A DNA stretch of 7,605 nt, taken from assembly GCA_027083655.1 (NCBI GenBank), contig JALWNS010000033.1, forward strand, positions 1 through 7,605, given 5' to 3'. Within the stretch, counting starts at the first letter, position 1, and each line of letters starts with the position of its first letter. The DNA is from Bacteroidales bacterium (GTDB lineage Bacteria; Bacteroidota; Bacteroidia; Bacteroidales; S143-33). The position numbers and the translations under genes were made by a program. Below the pieces are notes generated by a model. It was not told the DNA's origin and ran no database searches. It was given only the letters and a program-made list of their open reading frames with translations. Below, in pieces: positions 6,945-7,605 of this stretch.

Positions 6945-7605
6945 CTAATTTTGTTCACAATTATGATTTGAAGACCAGTCGTTCAATCCACCATCATAAA
7001 CTACAACATTTTCCCAACCCATCAAATAAGCATTAAGCCAAGCTTCGGCAGCACACCATCCTGTATTTGAATAAAAAGCAATATGTTTATCAGGGTTAAG
7101 ACCTACGTCTTCCCATAATCTTTCAATCTCATGATACTCCCGCGTTGTTTGATCTGGATTACGATAAATTGGTATATTATATTTTTCGTGCAAAGAATTA
7201 ACAGAAACAGTACCTGGTATACATCCCAGCTTGTCGTGATAACCTGACGCATTGATGTCACTTAAATGACTTGTCCTATCACAAGCGCAAACAAGCTCTT
7301 TATTCTCCTCCTCTAGATATTGTTTAGCCTGTTGTTTATCAATAAATATCCATGGATTAGCAGGTATATTAGATCCAAAATCATAAACTGGTTCGGGGAA
7401 TGAAGCATCTGTTGTAATAGTATAACCTCTCTGTAGCCATGAGGTTATACCGCCATTAAGTACCCTAACATCTTTTACACCTGCATACATTAAAATAACT
7501 GCAGTCCTCATGGCCGCTAGATGACTGGCTTTATTACCTGGCAATTTAACAAGGTCTTTAGAACTATCTAAACGGCCATAAACAATAACAGTAGTATCAT
7601 TTGTA
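6945..7605 (-). CDS. Tandem-rhodanese sulfurtransferase-like protein, N-terminus beyond the right edge; catalytic Cys absent
   Basis: Rhodaneses carry sulfane sulfur on a loop cysteine. The frame is open to base 7605, giving 219 visible residues. An apparent start at base 7544 is only an internal TTG (Leu): the residues upstream (TNDTTVIVYGRLDSSKDL) continue the domain. The visible part has the end of a first rhodanese domain (VIVYG, then AVILMYAGVKDVRVLNGGI) and a complete second one, from WIFIDKQQAKQYLEE through GCIPGTV, RNPDQTTREYHEIERLW and MGWENVVVYDGGLNDWS. The overall pattern matches two-domain thiosulfate or 3-mercaptopyruvate sulfurtransferase relatives. The active-site loop, usually YCxTGWR in this group, reads YSNTGWC (7053-7073): the catalytic Cys is Ser and the Arg is Cys. 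The first domain also has no Cys after VIVYG. A signal peptide cannot be assessed because the N-terminus is missing. The family is clear; classical rhodanese activity is doubtful. Confidence 0.88.
   Translation of the reverse strand, partial: TNDTTVIVYGRLDSSKDLVKLPGNKASHLAAMRTAVILMYAGVKDVRVLNGGITSWLQRGYTITTDASFPEPVYDFGSNIPANPWIFIDKQQAKQYLEEENKELVCACDRTSHLSDINASGYHDKLGCIPGTVSVNSLHEKYNIPIYRNPDQTTREYHEIERLWEDVGLNPDKHIAFYSNTGWCAAEAWLNAYLMGWENVVVYDGGLNDWSSNHNCEQN

Noticed and set aside
6945..7544. Treating base 7544 as the start of the rhodanese-like gene
   Set aside because: The codon there is TTG inside a continuous frame. Upstream residues TNDTTVIVYG match the normal rhodanese core strand, so the true start lies beyond the right edge.

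Overview
The window looks like a moderately AT-rich Bacteroidota (Bacteroidetes) chromosome. Three things suggest this. There is a GldA/GldF/GldG-like ABC transporter operon. Two perfect matches to the Bacteroidota -7 promoter element TAnnTTTG (both TATCTTTG) sit 20-35 bases upstream of start codons. Strong Shine-Dalgarno sequences are scarce. The genus cannot be fixed from the sequence. The low coding density of the right half (spacers of 390 and 744 bases) would suit a lineage with relaxed genome compaction, but that is inference.

Layout: (1) Bases 1-350, minus strand: the N-terminal 116 residues of an unrecognised, very AT-rich small membrane protein that runs off the left edge. It is divergent from the next operon across a 134-base gap. 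(2) Bases 485-4628, plus strand: a tight four-gene operon of ABC ATPase, six-helix ABC-2 permease (GldF type), GldG-like membrane-anchored auxiliary protein and DUF4340 protein. The gaps are 19 and 14 bases, then a 17-base overlap, so co-transcription and one joint membrane complex are very likely. (3) Bases 4629-5018: an untranslated spacer with a 75-base element bounded by perfect 12-base inverted repeats, which is either the operon terminator or a small mobile-element remnant. (4) Bases 5019-6200, minus strand: mnmA, the tRNA 2-thiouridylase, complete with all its catalytic residues and with its own predicted promoter. (5) Bases 6201-6944: a long AT-rich spacer with no convincing gene. (6) Bases 6945-7605, minus strand: the C-terminal part of a tandem-rhodanese sulfurtransferase-like protein whose start lies beyond the right edge.

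The ATPase would power the permease, while the GldG-like and DUF4340 proteins, each with an N-terminal membrane anchor and a large soluble domain, would form its non-cytoplasmic part. The substrate is unknown, and gliding motility cannot be inferred from these genes alone. MnmA and the rhodanese-like protein both belong to sulfur-transfer families, but the latter lacks the catalytic cysteine in both visible domains, so a functional link is doubtful.

The most notable observation is that altered rhodanese active-site loop (Tyr-Ser-Asn-Thr-Gly-Trp-Cys in place of the usual Cys-x-x-Gly-x-Arg). The second is the symmetric element after the operon, whose two arms can each fold alone or pair with one another. 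I found no clear evidence of a wholly new multi-gene system.
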